Below are positions 52,424-62,989 of a stretch of 64,000 nt of DNA, one piece after another. The DNA comes from Amylostereum areolatum (taxonomy: Eukaryota > Basidiomycota > Agaricomycetes > Russulales > Stereaceae): the NCBI GenBank assembly GCA_012932865.1, contig SAXG01000006.1, positions 1,240,001-1,304,000 of the forward strand, in the 5' to 3' direction. Each line of letters starts with the position of its first letter. Position 1 is the first letter of the stretch. The notes beneath the pieces are model-generated. The model saw only the letters and a list, made by a program, of their open reading frames with translations, did not search any database and was not told where the DNA came from. The translations under genes and the position numbers were made by a program.

Positions 52424-52427
52424 CCAT
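52323..52427 (+). repeat. sequence shared with 39246-39345
   Basis: The 3' coding end of the F-box-like gene plus the flank with aggttagggttag and cacgtgac. It is nearly identical to 39246-39345 apart from a few changes, some at CpG. Confidence 0.75.
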
Positions 52428-52679
52428 CTCAATACATACAAAACTTACCCTATACACTTCCTTTGAGCTATATAAGGAGAATTAAAAACATATATGTACT
52501 TCTATCGAACTCTCTAGTGTATATACAGACTTCACCGATTTTTTTCAAGCCGTATTGACCGCTTACACAACGACACCCACCTAAATATAAATGTTTCGGC
52601 AACTACCGGATTTCGTTCAGCATGCGTAGCTCATCTTTTTATTCTTCCCTCTCCTTTTCCTCCTCATCCTCCTGTCCCG

Positions 52680-54046
52680 TTCGTGGTGTGAATGAGCACA
52701 TGTGCTCAATCCCAGCTCACATCCCCCGGCTTCACGCCCGGCCGCCACTGCCCGCGCATTGCGCGGGCACAGGCACCGGGCGTGTACACACCGTGCGACT
52801 CCCCACCCGCTTCCACCTCCTTGCAGACGTCTGATCCCTCCCATGGCGTATACACGCCCAGCCCACGTACTCGCGCGATGCACGAGCAATGCTGGCTGGG
52901 CGTGAGGCCGAGGGGCACGTCGAGCGTGGGGGTCGTACACATTGAGGACAAGGGGAGCGGGTGTGTTGCAGGTGCGGGTGCGGGACCGCGAGTGCGGGTG
53001 CGGGCGTGTTGCGGGTGCGGGTGCAAGCGTGCTGGGGGCAAGGGGGGTGGGCGCAGCGAGGGCGGGTGAGCGGGCATGTGCAGCACAGGCGGGGGTGCAT
53101 ACGCGGCGAAGGCAGGGGGGATCGGCACGGGCGCGGGTGCGGGTGCGGGCGTGGGCGCGGGTACAGGCGTGGGCACAGGTGCGGGTGTGGGCGCGGGTGC
53201 GGGCGTGGGCACAGGTGCGGGCATGCGTGTTGCGTGGGCGTGGGCGTGGGCATGGGCATGGGCGTGGGCGTGGGTGTTGAGGGCGGCGGGTTCGCATTTA
53301 GGGCACGGGCTCGTGGATTTCGAAGGTGCGCGGGCACACGTCGAGGGTGTTGCAGGCGGTGCATGCATCGAGGGGGTGGGCGTGCACGTTGCGGGTGCGT
53401 GGGTGTGGGCATTGCGTGGGGGCGTGAGTTTGCGTTGAAGTGCAGGCGGGCGGGCGTTGCGGGTGCGCGGGCGGGCGTTGCGGGCAGGTGCGCGGGCGGG
53501 CATTGTGGGCTTGCGGCTTGAGGGTGGGCGTGCGTCCAGGCATGCGTAGGCGTGCGTGCAGGTGGGCGTGTGCGCGGGCATGCGCACGGGCGTGCAGGCA
53601 GGCGTGTGCACGGGCGTGCGCAGGCGGGCGGGCAGGTGGGCAGGTGGGCGTGCGGGCTTGTGGGTGCGAGCATGCGGGCGGGCGTTGCGGGTGGGTGCGC
53701 GGGCAGACGTGAGTGGGCGTAGCATACGGGCGTGTGGGCAGGCGTGGTAGGCGTGCGGGAATTGCGTGCACGTGCGTTGCGGGCAGGCGGGCGTGGCGGG
53801 CGGGTGGAGGGTGAGAGGCGCGGAGGGGGGAGGAGAAAAACAGAGAGACGAACTGGAGCATGCCTCGTGTGCTGACACTCCAAAGGGAGTCTTGGACGCC
53901 ATTGGCGAGGGCTTGTGCGAGGGCGAGGGCATTGGCGTGGGCAAGGGCGGGTGGCGGCGAGGGCGGGTGGCGAGATCGGCAGTGGCGAGGGCGACACAGG
54001 GAGTGGGGACGTCGAGGTAAGAAGAAAGAGAAAAGTCAAAAACCAT
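52680..54046. repeat. G-rich degenerate minisatellite
   Basis: About 1.4 kb of gggcgtgcgggcg/gggtgcgggcg-type repeats on the plus strand. Open frames up to 454 codons exist on the minus strand (Pro/His/Ala/Arg-rich) in two or three frames at once, which is a composition effect. Composition flips to C-rich at the palindrome just to the right. Confidence 0.75.
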
Positions 54047-54105
54047 AGTTATGACGTATTCTTCGGACATGACTTTCCTGCATGTCCCGAGAATACATCA
54101 TAACT
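54047..54105. repeat. 25-bp imperfect palindrome at a G-rich/C-rich switch
   Basis: AGTTATGACGTATTCTTCGG continuing to 54071 pairs with the reverse complement of 54081-54105 at 22 of 25 bases, with a 9-bp loop. It separates the G-rich array on the left from the C-rich array on the right. It looks like two joined inverted-repeat ends. Confidence 0.85.
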
Positions 54106-55245
54106 CGGCTTTTGGTGCGGGAACGCCGGGCCGGCGACATCCGCCACATCATCGGTCATCCTTCTCTTCTTCTCATCCTCATCCTTCTCCTCCTCTGCTC
54201 CTCCTCTCCTCCACGCCTCCGCCGTCAACGCGTGCGCATGCTCAATGCCCTTGCCTGCATACACTTAATGCCCTTGCTTGCTTGCGCTCAAGCTTCAAGG
54301 CTTGCGCACACACACCGTCAACTGCTAGTGCTGCCCTCAGTGCCCGCCCTCTCACCTATGCCTGCACCCTCCACTCCCATGCCCTCGCGCTCAACGCCCG
54401 CCTCCACATGCCTTCAACCCGCCCGCACCCCCAGCCTGCCCGTGCCGGTGCACCCTCAACAACTGCGTGCCCTCAAACTGCCCATGTCCGTGCACCCACA
54501 CCCACTCCCGCTCAACCCAACCGCGCCCGTGCCCCACCCCATTCCTCCACCACTGCACCTTCTAAGCGTGTTAGAAATGTGCCCCAACTGCCGCCGCTAC
54601 CGCCACCGCCACCACCGCTGCCACCACCGCTGTTTATGCCCCTCACACGCGTCCAAAGGTGCCATTTGGAGAACCAGTGCACGAACCGCACCCCCAGGTA
54701 CGTCTCCCTATCCTCCCTCCTTGCCCCTTACACTACCTCCTCGACCATTGTCCTCGCCTTCGATGTGTCAGCATCCCTGCCCTTGTTCTTGCCCTTGATG
54801 CCCAGGCATCCTTGACCCGTCCTCTTTGCCCTGGTCCTTGCCTTCAACACATTGGCATCCTTGTCCTTGACACACACACATCTGTGCACTCAATGCATCA
54901 GTGTCCCTGCCCACGTCTGAGTCCTTCATGCGCCCGCATCCCCGCCCTTGCTTTGCTCACGTCCGAGCCCTCACCATCCCACCCTCCTCACCATTGACAC
55001 TCCTACCCCAGCACCCATGCCCTAGGCCTTGACGTGCATATGCCACCGCCATCAACATGCCCGCACCGCCGCACTCGATGCACCCGCATCCGCACCCTTG
55101 AAACACCAGTGTCCCCATCCTTGACGCACACGCTCACCCCCACAGCGAGCAGACACATGCTCGTGCCCACGATGCCCATGTGCAAGCCTGCGCCCACAAT
55201 GCACCCTTGACAGACCTTCACTATGCCTCCACCCATGCCCACACC
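54106..55245. repeat. C-rich degenerate array
   Basis: C-rich repeat DNA with units such as cctcaacgcccgc and ccttgcccttgatgcccagg, of the same style as 31.6-32.85 kb and 44.3-45.4 kb. It is open in two frames (up to 254 codons), without credible protein features. Confidence 0.65.
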
Positions 55246-55329
55246 CTCTATATAGCTTTTGGTTTCCTGTAAATCATGCAGAATAATAAGTTAGTAAGTT
55301 AATACAATTGAAAGAAATTGAGTCTGACT

Positions 55330-55690
55330 GCCACACTCTTGCATCCCAACACAAAACAGCATAAGTACTTGTGTGCTCCCATGTCTTAACACAAGACAGT
55401 ATGAGCACTTGCACACTCTTGCACCCTAGCAAAAAATAGTGCGATCACTTGCGTGCTCCTGCATCCTGACATGAAATAGTGTGAGCGCTTGCGCGCTCCC
55501 ACATCCTAGCACAAGATAGCATGAGCGCTTGCGCGCTCCCGCATCCCAACATGAAATAGTGTCAGCGCTTGCGCGCTCCCACATCCTAGCACAAAATAGT
55601 GTCAGCGCTTGCGTGCTCCCACATCCTACCACAAATGGTGTGAGCGCTTGCACGCTCCCACACCCCAGCACAAATGGTGTGAGTGCTACA
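55330..55690 (+). repeat. 40-bp tandem repeat
   Basis: About nine degenerate units of 39-41 bp, each with gagcgcttgcgcgctccc followed by a catcctagcacaaaatagtg-like part. The core GAGCGC-ttgc-GCGCTC is itself a small hairpin. No gene. Confidence 0.8.
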
Positions 55691-56162
55691 CAGAAACATG
55701 TGAACATGTGTACACTCACACATCTCAGAGAAGTGAAGTTGTCAGTATTCATATACTTCTGTGGCTTATACCTATGAATGCACATATGCTTGTATGTGGA
55801 GACTGTAGATAATGCAATCCAAAGAAGAAGAACAGGAGGGAACTGTACTGCCATGCATGCAATGGCCCACTCCCCACCAAGTGATGTTGTATGGAGGTTC
55901 TCCGTCTGGGATGGGATTGCGTGTGTTGAGGTCTTGAAGAAGGATGGTAGGGTGAAATAGGGCTCAGAGCATGTATCTGTTTTGGACTTAACTCTTAACA
56001 TATGTGACAACTTGGAGATAGAGTTGGAATTGCTTGAGGTTTCTATAAGAATTATAAGCAGTGCTCCTTTACTCTAGAAATCATCCAGGCATGAGAAACA
56101 CTGTTTGTTTTGCGACTCACATTCTGCCTGCCCACTCCCATCTTCCAATCCTTCTAACCGTT

Positions 56163-57182
56163 ATGTCTCTGGCTATCAAGAACGAACCCCAAACTGATGA
56201 CATTCCTAGCGACCAAATCCACCTATACATCTTCACCTTTCTATCAATCCAAGATCTTCTCTCTCTCCGCATAGTGTCAAAACAACTACAAGTCCTGGTC
56301 CAAGATCACCTGGAAGACCGCTTGACGTCCTTCTTTGGGCGTTGGGTGCACAAAGTTCCACACTTCCGCCTCGTCCTTTGCCTTACCGGTGGCATCGTCG
56401 GTGGCTCTGCTCTCCTATTACTCCTATCCAAGAATGAAGACTGGGGATGGTGGGAGACAGACCTTCTTGATATCTTTGCACCCAAAGGCAGTGCCAGCAC
56501 CATTCTCTCCCATCTCCTACAGCCAGCCAGCGAAGAATATACAGTCATATGCAAGATTCCACCCACAATCCCTGGTCTCGTTGTGGGCGTCGAATATATC
56601 TACCAGCTCTGACGCGCTGACGGCACCCGCATCAACGTCACCGTCACCGCCTTTGGCCCACCTTCCTTCAGCCTTACCCACTGTGGATGCACACTTCTCA
56701 TGAACTTCCTCACCACCAACACTCTCTACATCCCATATCCCAAATACACACTCTCCAGTATTGCATTTTATACTGCGGAGCCATCCTTTCCTTCAGAATT
56801 CGCTCAAGTTGTTGCGGTGTTCAAATACCTTGGTTACATTTGGCCAGCGGTCCTTCCTCCTATCCCCCACGAGCATACACCTTGGTGTCGGGAAGCCCAT
56901 TGCATGGGTTCATACTGGACCTTTCGCGACTTGGGTAGTCTGCAGGTTTTGATGAGAGGAGATGGAATGTTTTTTAGGGCCAAGGATGAAGGAGTTATGT
57001 GGTGGTTTGGGGTGCTGGACGGCATACAGTGCCACACATTCATAGATTCACAAGGTATAGTTTCCAATGGTACCCCCCTCACTCCTACCCTTACAATTTC
57101 TCCTTGTTACAATGCTGTTGGGGGGTTTTTGATTGTGTTCGACATTCACACTAGGAATCTAGGCTTTTCATTTCTCAATTGA
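56163..57182 (+). pseudogene. F-box-like gene, paralogue of 51503
   Basis: Met at 56163 (MSLAIKNEPQTDDIPSDQIH), an F-box-like segment IHLYIFTFLSIQDLLSLRIV, then FFGRWVHKVPHFRLVLCL, GGSALLLLL, WWETDLLDIFAP. A TGA lies at 56610-56612 (IYQL-stop-RADGTRIN). The rest is open to 57182: TLLMNFLTTNTLYIPYPKYT, HTPWCREAHCMGSYWTF, MWWFGVLDGIQ. It shares the order F-box, small hydrophobic segment, DL(L/D)I box, NF(I/L)T and HTP.CR..HC.GS.(W/Q)TF with the 51503 gene. Single-base repair of the TGA would restore the frame, so it may be a recent pseudogene. Confidence 0.6.
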
Positions 57183-57387
57183 TGTCTTTCTGCACCTATA
57201 TCTTCCTTGGAAGTCTATAAAACCCCTTGATATACCTCACTCACTGCTCACATCTACGTCTTATCAAGAATTTCCATCCACATTCCATCTGTTGTTCATA
57301 TCCATAATACTACTTTCTAAGAGCGACTGCCCCAATACCCCTCTCCACAGACAATACATCCTCATCCATATGATCCTCACCACCTTC

Positions 57388-58579
57388 TCACCGCACAGCT
57401 ATATTTTCCCCCACAACCTTGACCCTCTTAAATGCACTATCTTTTCCATAACCAACTCTGCGCTTGATTGTGATAGGGGGCACAACAGCTGTCAACTCCA
57501 TGAGTCGTACTTTTCTAAGATGCTGCTTGTATTCCTGCAAGATGTTAATAACTTTGTAAGAGTTACAACCTAAACGACTGACCTGCTGAAGGTAGGTATC
57601 CAGAATGGCTATAGCACGTAGCTTAGTCGCCATACGAAACATGCCTTTACATCCCCAGAGGGGTACTGAAGTGAATGGGACTTGAAGTTCAATGATTTGG
57701 CCAATATGAAAGAGAGCGGGATCTTCAGCTATAAAGCCATCCTCTCTATTGAATACAATCAGAGACATGATAAGGGATCAATAATAGAGAATAAGACATA
57801 CGAAGTGGGATCACGACAGAAATATTGTACCCTGTTGTCATCCAGATGGGTGCCGGCTGAAGACAAAATGTCTGCCATGACTCCATTTGGGTCAACCTGC
57901 TGCGTGAAGGGAATAGCTGGCTGGCCTCGGACAGAACTGCTCCTTGTCATGTAGCGATTAGAGAACTCCAGTGCGAAGAAGGGGCCATAATGAGATGGCG
58001 ACCATTCCTCAAAACAGCCTGGACGATACGTAGTACTAAGCTGGTCGTGAATGAGCATCTGGCCCTCTACCGCCTTGTCAAAGCTAGGTGTGCCTAAGCT
58101 GATGATAGATATGCTCTGTTTGGCCTAGGTAGGCTTTGGCATAAGTCTGGATAACTGTCAGTCATCGTGGTTATACATAAATTGAATGCAACTTACTGAG
58201 ACTTATGAGTGATAGGAGGGAGATCAAGGGCAGCGACCAAGCCATGAACAATGTATACACCTTCCTCCAAGCCACCTTCACTTCGAGTATGGGCCGATGC
58301 AGCACCGTCACCATTCTTTTGCACCACAATACCGCCACATGTAGACAAGTCAAGCTGCATAGTATAGGTTAGGTATATGCAGCTATCACGTAAATGGCTA
58401 TGAACGCACCGTCGGAAGCATACTAAGCAGAGTTGAAGGCTCACGCTCATCTATATATTGAGACGTGAGGTTATGCAAGTGCTCCACTAGGATAGATTTT
58501 ATCAAAAGGAATCAAGTGATGATAACTTGTCATACGCACCATACTGCTCTTTGGAGAAGAATTCAATGATAGAGTCCAT
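57388..58579 (-). CDS. unrecognised spliced gene
   Basis: Minus strand, Met at 58579 (MDSIIEFFSKEQY), followed by GTGCGTATGAC-type intron DNA. Exons continue with VEHLHNLTSQYIDEREPSTL, QLDLSTCGGIVVQKNGDGAA, VYIVHGLVAALDLPPITHKS, then MLIHDQLSTTYRPGCFEEWS, FFALEFSNRYMTRSSSVRGQ, and last GQIIELQVPFTSVPLWGCKG, FRMATKLRAIAILD and a basic C-terminus. The text resembles a family common in Agaricomycete genomes for which I know no function. Exact exon borders are uncertain, and a stop near 58130 may be intronic. Confidence 0.5.
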
Positions 58580-58599
58580 TATCGGCAAGATAAAGATGG

Positions 58600-59440
58600 A
58601 GGAGGTGAGAAAGAGAGTCTGGGGGAAAGAGAGATGAGACAGAAAAGTGAGGAGACCCCGTAGATTCTAAGGATAAAATATGAAGGCCAACGCTTCCTCC
58701 ATGTACCAAGTCCATGTCCAAGTGAGGGCCTAGAATTGCCTTGCCGACGTAGTTTTGTTTCAAGTGCGATTGTCTCCTGCTTCCATTGTCACGTCTAGCC
58801 GATGTCCTTCGTAAGGAGTAGTTTGAGGAGAACTACTTAGGAGATAAATGTTGTCTCTTCCTGCATTCCAAGCACGAGATACTATTGTCTGGCAATTGAA
58901 TTGAGATGGGCGAATAGCCTAGTTCAGCTGGAGCAGTACCATGGATTATAGCAGAGGTTGTGAAGTTTGGAAAGTCGATCATCTTAATATCAAGATATGT
59001 GCCTTCTCATAGTTGAAGAATCCAGTCCAGTCCGCTTCAACGGTCTAGCCTGGTTCCACCGTCTCTGTGTTGACAGAGGCTTCAGCTTCTTTGCACATCT
59101 GTCTACCGCCCTCCAATGACTTGCAGTTATTCACGAATCTTCTTAGCGAGGCCAGAATATGGGCTCGTTGGGGGCTGCAATGGCTCACAATAGAGGAGGC
59201 CAAGGCTCGGTATGGGCGGGCTGAATGGCCCGTCCACAGCATATTGGTGAGCAAATCTGTCTCCCAAGGGAATTGTGACTTAGTATTGAAACAGTTTCTC
59301 CCTATCCATGTATAAAAGGGTGCAGGACTTGGATGGTTAACTTGTCCTAGTCTCCCCCAACTCCCGGACACCACTTTGTGCTCCCATTCCCACTGATCCC
59401 TTGATTTCCTCTACTCCACCACCCCTTTCAATCTCTAGCA
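58600..59440. other. intergenic region between divergent genes
   Basis: About 840 bp between the minus-strand gene and the plus-strand Lys-rich gene. No convincing ORF. A pyrimidine-rich stretch (ctcccccaactcccgg; ctactccaccacccc) before the ATG at 59441 could be promoter or 5' leader DNA. Confidence 0.4.
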
Positions 59441-61905
59441 ATGGCTCCTTCTCATTGCATCAGCTTGCGCACTCAGACTAAATCCAAGACCTCTGCTTTG
59501 CCTCGCACTGCTGTCAAGGTCAAGGAGGCAGTTATAAAGAAGGTTAGCCCCGTTGCAAAGGCTCGCTCTCGCGCACAGCCCTCTAAGAAGTGAGCTATTA
59601 AGTTCAATGAATTTTCTGGATACTAATGGTTTTTGATTCAATATAGAGTTAAGCCACTTGACCTGACTGACAAGAATAAGAACACCTGCAAGCCATCTGT
59701 GTACATTTTTAGATTCCATCTGTTCCTAACCCGTCCTAATTATCCCATCTACTACCAATTTTATAGGTCATCTGGGGAGGACGATGAGATGTCCGATACC
59801 CCCCTGCAGAAGAAGACGGGGAAAAATACAAAGTATGTTGCATTTCTTCTTCTTATCGACCTTAACTCACTGCATTTTAGGAACGCTCCTCCCCTCCAGG
59901 ATAAACGGGCTAAACAGGCCAACAAGAAGACATATGTGATTGCCGTCTCTAACACACATTGATACTTATATATAATTTAGCTCTCCTAATGTATCAGACG
60001 ATACTCTCATTGATTCTGACGCTTCTATCCCCGAGGTGGGAAAGAAGTATTTGAAGGAGAATCCCAACAAGGAGTGAGTGTGCTGTATACTTAGTCTTTC
60101 TAGTATATGTACTGACACACCACTAGCACTCCTTTTAAGACTATCAAGGAGATTGTTGACCCGAAGACAGGGGTGGTCACACGCATGAAGGTGAAACAGC
60201 TGATCCATGCTACACGTCCTGGCAAGGATGGTGAAGATGAGCCCTGCACTCCAGAGCCTGCGTGAGTTCTTCTTGCAACATCATATTGCTTAAGTTGATT
60301 GCGGTGCTGCTAGGTGGTTTGTGCCTTGGTACACTCCATCAGATCATGACTCCCCCCAGGCTGGTCCATCTAATAGCAAGGCTCAGCCTGTGCAAAAGAA
60401 AGGTGGCAAGAGGTGAGTACTTAATCTACATCACTATAGCTGTTCTTGTCTAAAATAACACATCAGAGTTCGTGCTGGGCCCCAAAAGGGAGTCAAGAAG
60501 GCTAGTCAGTCCTCGGCAAAGGATAAGGCTACAGGTGCTTCAAAGCGGAAAACTCGGTAGGAGCTCTTCGCTTCGTAGAGTGAGCAACAGATTCTAACTC
60601 GTTCTAGGGATAGTGATGAGGAGAACAAACCCTCCAAGGTCCATGTAATCAGCATCAATTCTTCAGATGAAGAAGAGGAGGTCAAGGTTGAGAAAGACGT
60701 GAAGGCAAAGATAAAGTCTGTTCTTCTCCTGTCTGCTTCTACTTATGCTAACTCAAAGTTCAGCACTCGTGGTATCAAACGCATCATCCCTAATAGAGCC
60801 GAGGTTGTTATTGAGAGGCGCAAGAAAGTGTACATCTCACTTAATATATATCTTATGAGGGTTTGACTGACAGAATATATGTGCTATTAGCCGGGAGGAT
60901 ACTCCCCACCCTGTCCAGTCCGACTCTGACAAGGATGGTGATGCCTCTGAAGATGATGATATGGATATGGACGTAAAAGAGACCAAGGCCAAAGGTGTTA
61001 AATCTCTGGTTGACGATGAAGCCGAAGAGCCGATGGACGAGCTCATGGATGTTGATTCGGATGCTGACTCTGACGGCAACCTAAAGGGCTTCATCGTCTC
61101 TGAGGATGAGTTGGAGTGCGTACTCCTTCTATTGTGGATTGCATTATAACTGACCGGGATGGCGTGCAGGACTGTACAGCCGAAGAAGTTGCGCAAGAGA
61201 ACGGCTGCTGATGATGAACGTGATGAGAAGCTGTGAGTTGGAATCAACTTTCTGGCTATATTTTCTACTTACATATTTTCTACCAGCACGGCACGTGCAG
61301 CTAAGGAGGCTAAGGCCAACAAAGGCAAGGGCCAGGTAGATGGCAATGCTGTCCTTGGTATGAAGTGTTTGGTCCAACAAAACAAGACAGCGGCTATCAA
61401 GGGCATGGCTGTTGCAACGGAGAGTGATGAGGAAGAGAGCGTCAAGAAGCCAGACCAGGATTCAGCGAGCGAGGATGACAACGAGGAAGAGCAGCCCCAG
61501 TATGTTTCATATTGTTACTCTATGAGCGTGTACTCACGTACATTCAGGTGCTACTATACTAGCAAGGATATGCAGAGTCATCTCGAAAAAGGTCATTGGA
61601 ACAATGTTTTCAGCTATACTACGTGAGTTTACCACATTTTTTGCCCTGTGTGCCTAAAGGCTTATATGTGTTAGGGCTGTCAATTGTACGGGTACCTTCC
61701 AGGAGACGGCTTACGGGTTTGAAAACTTGGAGTGGGACATGTGGAACGAGTATGACATTGAGTGAGTGACTGTCTTAATATATGTTCGTATCGTTCTAAC
61801 GAAGTTTAAGTCAAATCATGGATACTGTGTGCTATCGCGGCAGCGAGGAAGAGAAGCTAGTCAGCCCTGCATTTGGTGATCCCAGGGAGTGCAGCCTGCA
61901 GAAGC
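59441..61905 (+). pseudogene. Lys-rich/acidic multi-exon gene, cut by an LTR
   Basis: Met at 59441 (MAPSHCISLRTQTKSKTSAL). Many short exons are separated by introns of about 45-60 bp with GTGAG/GTATG donors and TAG/CAG acceptors. The protein is Lys/Ser-rich first (KVKEAVIKKVSPVAKARSRA), then alternates basic and acidic runs (SDKDGDASEDDDMDMDVKET; ESDEEESVKKPDQDSASEDD). It ends in a more globular part: CYYTSKDMQSHLEKGHWNNV, FSYTT, VNCTGTFQETAYGFENLEWD. The composition suggests a nuclear or chromatin-associated protein, which is inference. The gene breaks at 61906, where a family A LTR starts, so the C-terminus is missing. Confidence 0.55.
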
Positions 61906-62328
61906 TATCACGGATCGCTCCATTTCTCTCTTCGTTTGCAGACCTTGTACACGCGACACATCACGGCACATGACTTTCCTTCGCATCACATGCTCCAACG
62001 ATGTCATTGCCTGGACTTCCGAACGGGGTTCCGCATCCTTATCTATGACATCATTGCTCCGGACTTCCATCCTCCGCCCCATGACTCCTTTCTTATTGTT
62101 CCCCCCGCTCGCACCACTATTGCATCACATCGCATCATCGTTCCCACTTGTATATAAGGGCAGTATCTCTTTTCCCTTTTTCTTAGACTGTCCATCTCGT
62201 CATACGGTACTGTAGTGCACCTTGCACTACCCTAGGCCTGACACTCTCGAATCCATCTGTTCTCTCTTGCTCCTCCCATCGTCGCGACTTAGGCGGTTCC
62301 ATCGGTCTCATAAACTGCGTTTCTGACA
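61906..62328 (+). repeat. family A 5' LTR
   Basis: 423 bp, starting TATCACGG (again TA instead of TG) and ending TTCTGACA. TATA box TATATAAGG near 62151 and TTAGACTGTCCA near 62185. It interrupts the Lys-rich gene. Confidence 0.88.
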
Positions 62329-62365
62329 CCTGGACAGTCTACCCTACGCCTACCTCGCACCCCTC

Positions 62366-62949
62366 TCCCCTATACCTCCCTCGCCGTCTCTACGACATTA
62401 AGAACCCCCACCCTGGAACCCACCGCTGAACCGATCTTTCTCACCTTCAATCTCCAAGCATTCAACCCCGATCGCAACGCCCCCTTCCCCTGGCCCCGAG
62501 CAAACGCAGCCACCGTCGATCGCATACGAGCTCTCAAACTCCTCTGTAGGGAACATACCTGGAAGGTCCATGGAGTCAATTGCCGCATATACGAGTGGCG
62601 CTGGAATTACGATCACGGTAGGCAGACAATCCTCTGCCTCTACGCTTGTGTCGTTGCGTGCTTTGACGTAGATCGGAACTGGTTCGAGTTCTCGATTCAC
62701 TTCCCCACCTGGCACACCTGTTCCAACACCCATCTACCTCCATCGATCATCCGACACAACTTCCCCACTGTCTACAATTTCGCAATCCCCACACCGGAAT
62801 CCACCCCGCCACCAGTCCTCCGTCCCACTATCAAGGGCAAGACCCTCCGCCACCGTCACCTCGAACACAAGATCCGCCAGGCTGTAAAAGCTGGCTACCT
62901 CACCCAGAAACTCCTCGGTCGTTGCCCCGTCGCGGCCGACTTCTCCTAG
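62366..62949 (+). CDS. pre-gag ORF, divergent subfamily, open
   Basis: Open from the LTR end to TAG at 62947-62949. It reads TTLRTPTLEPTAEPIFLTFN, NAPFPWPRANAATVDRIRAL, REHTWKVHGVNCRIYEWRWN, FEFSIHFPTWHTC, then TPESTPPPVLRPTIKGKTLR and HKIRQAVKAGYLTQKLLGRC, ending AADFS. The N-terminal two thirds are diverged from the 15591 copy while KVHG.N.RI.EWRW and the basic C-terminus are kept. That is the pattern expected of a protein under selection. No ATG lies near the start. Confidence 0.6.
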
Positions 62950-62989
62950 AACCATCGCTTCCCAAACCATCACCCGTCCCCCCACCCCC

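Noticed and set aside
52706..54070. 454-codon and 435-codon minus-strand ORFs
   Set aside because: Pro/His/Ala/Arg-rich in two overlapping frames across a GC-rich minisatellite; stops are absent because of composition. No intron signals or conserved motif.
55330..55690. CRISPR-like repeat array
   Set aside because: Tandem units without unique spacers, in a eukaryotic context.
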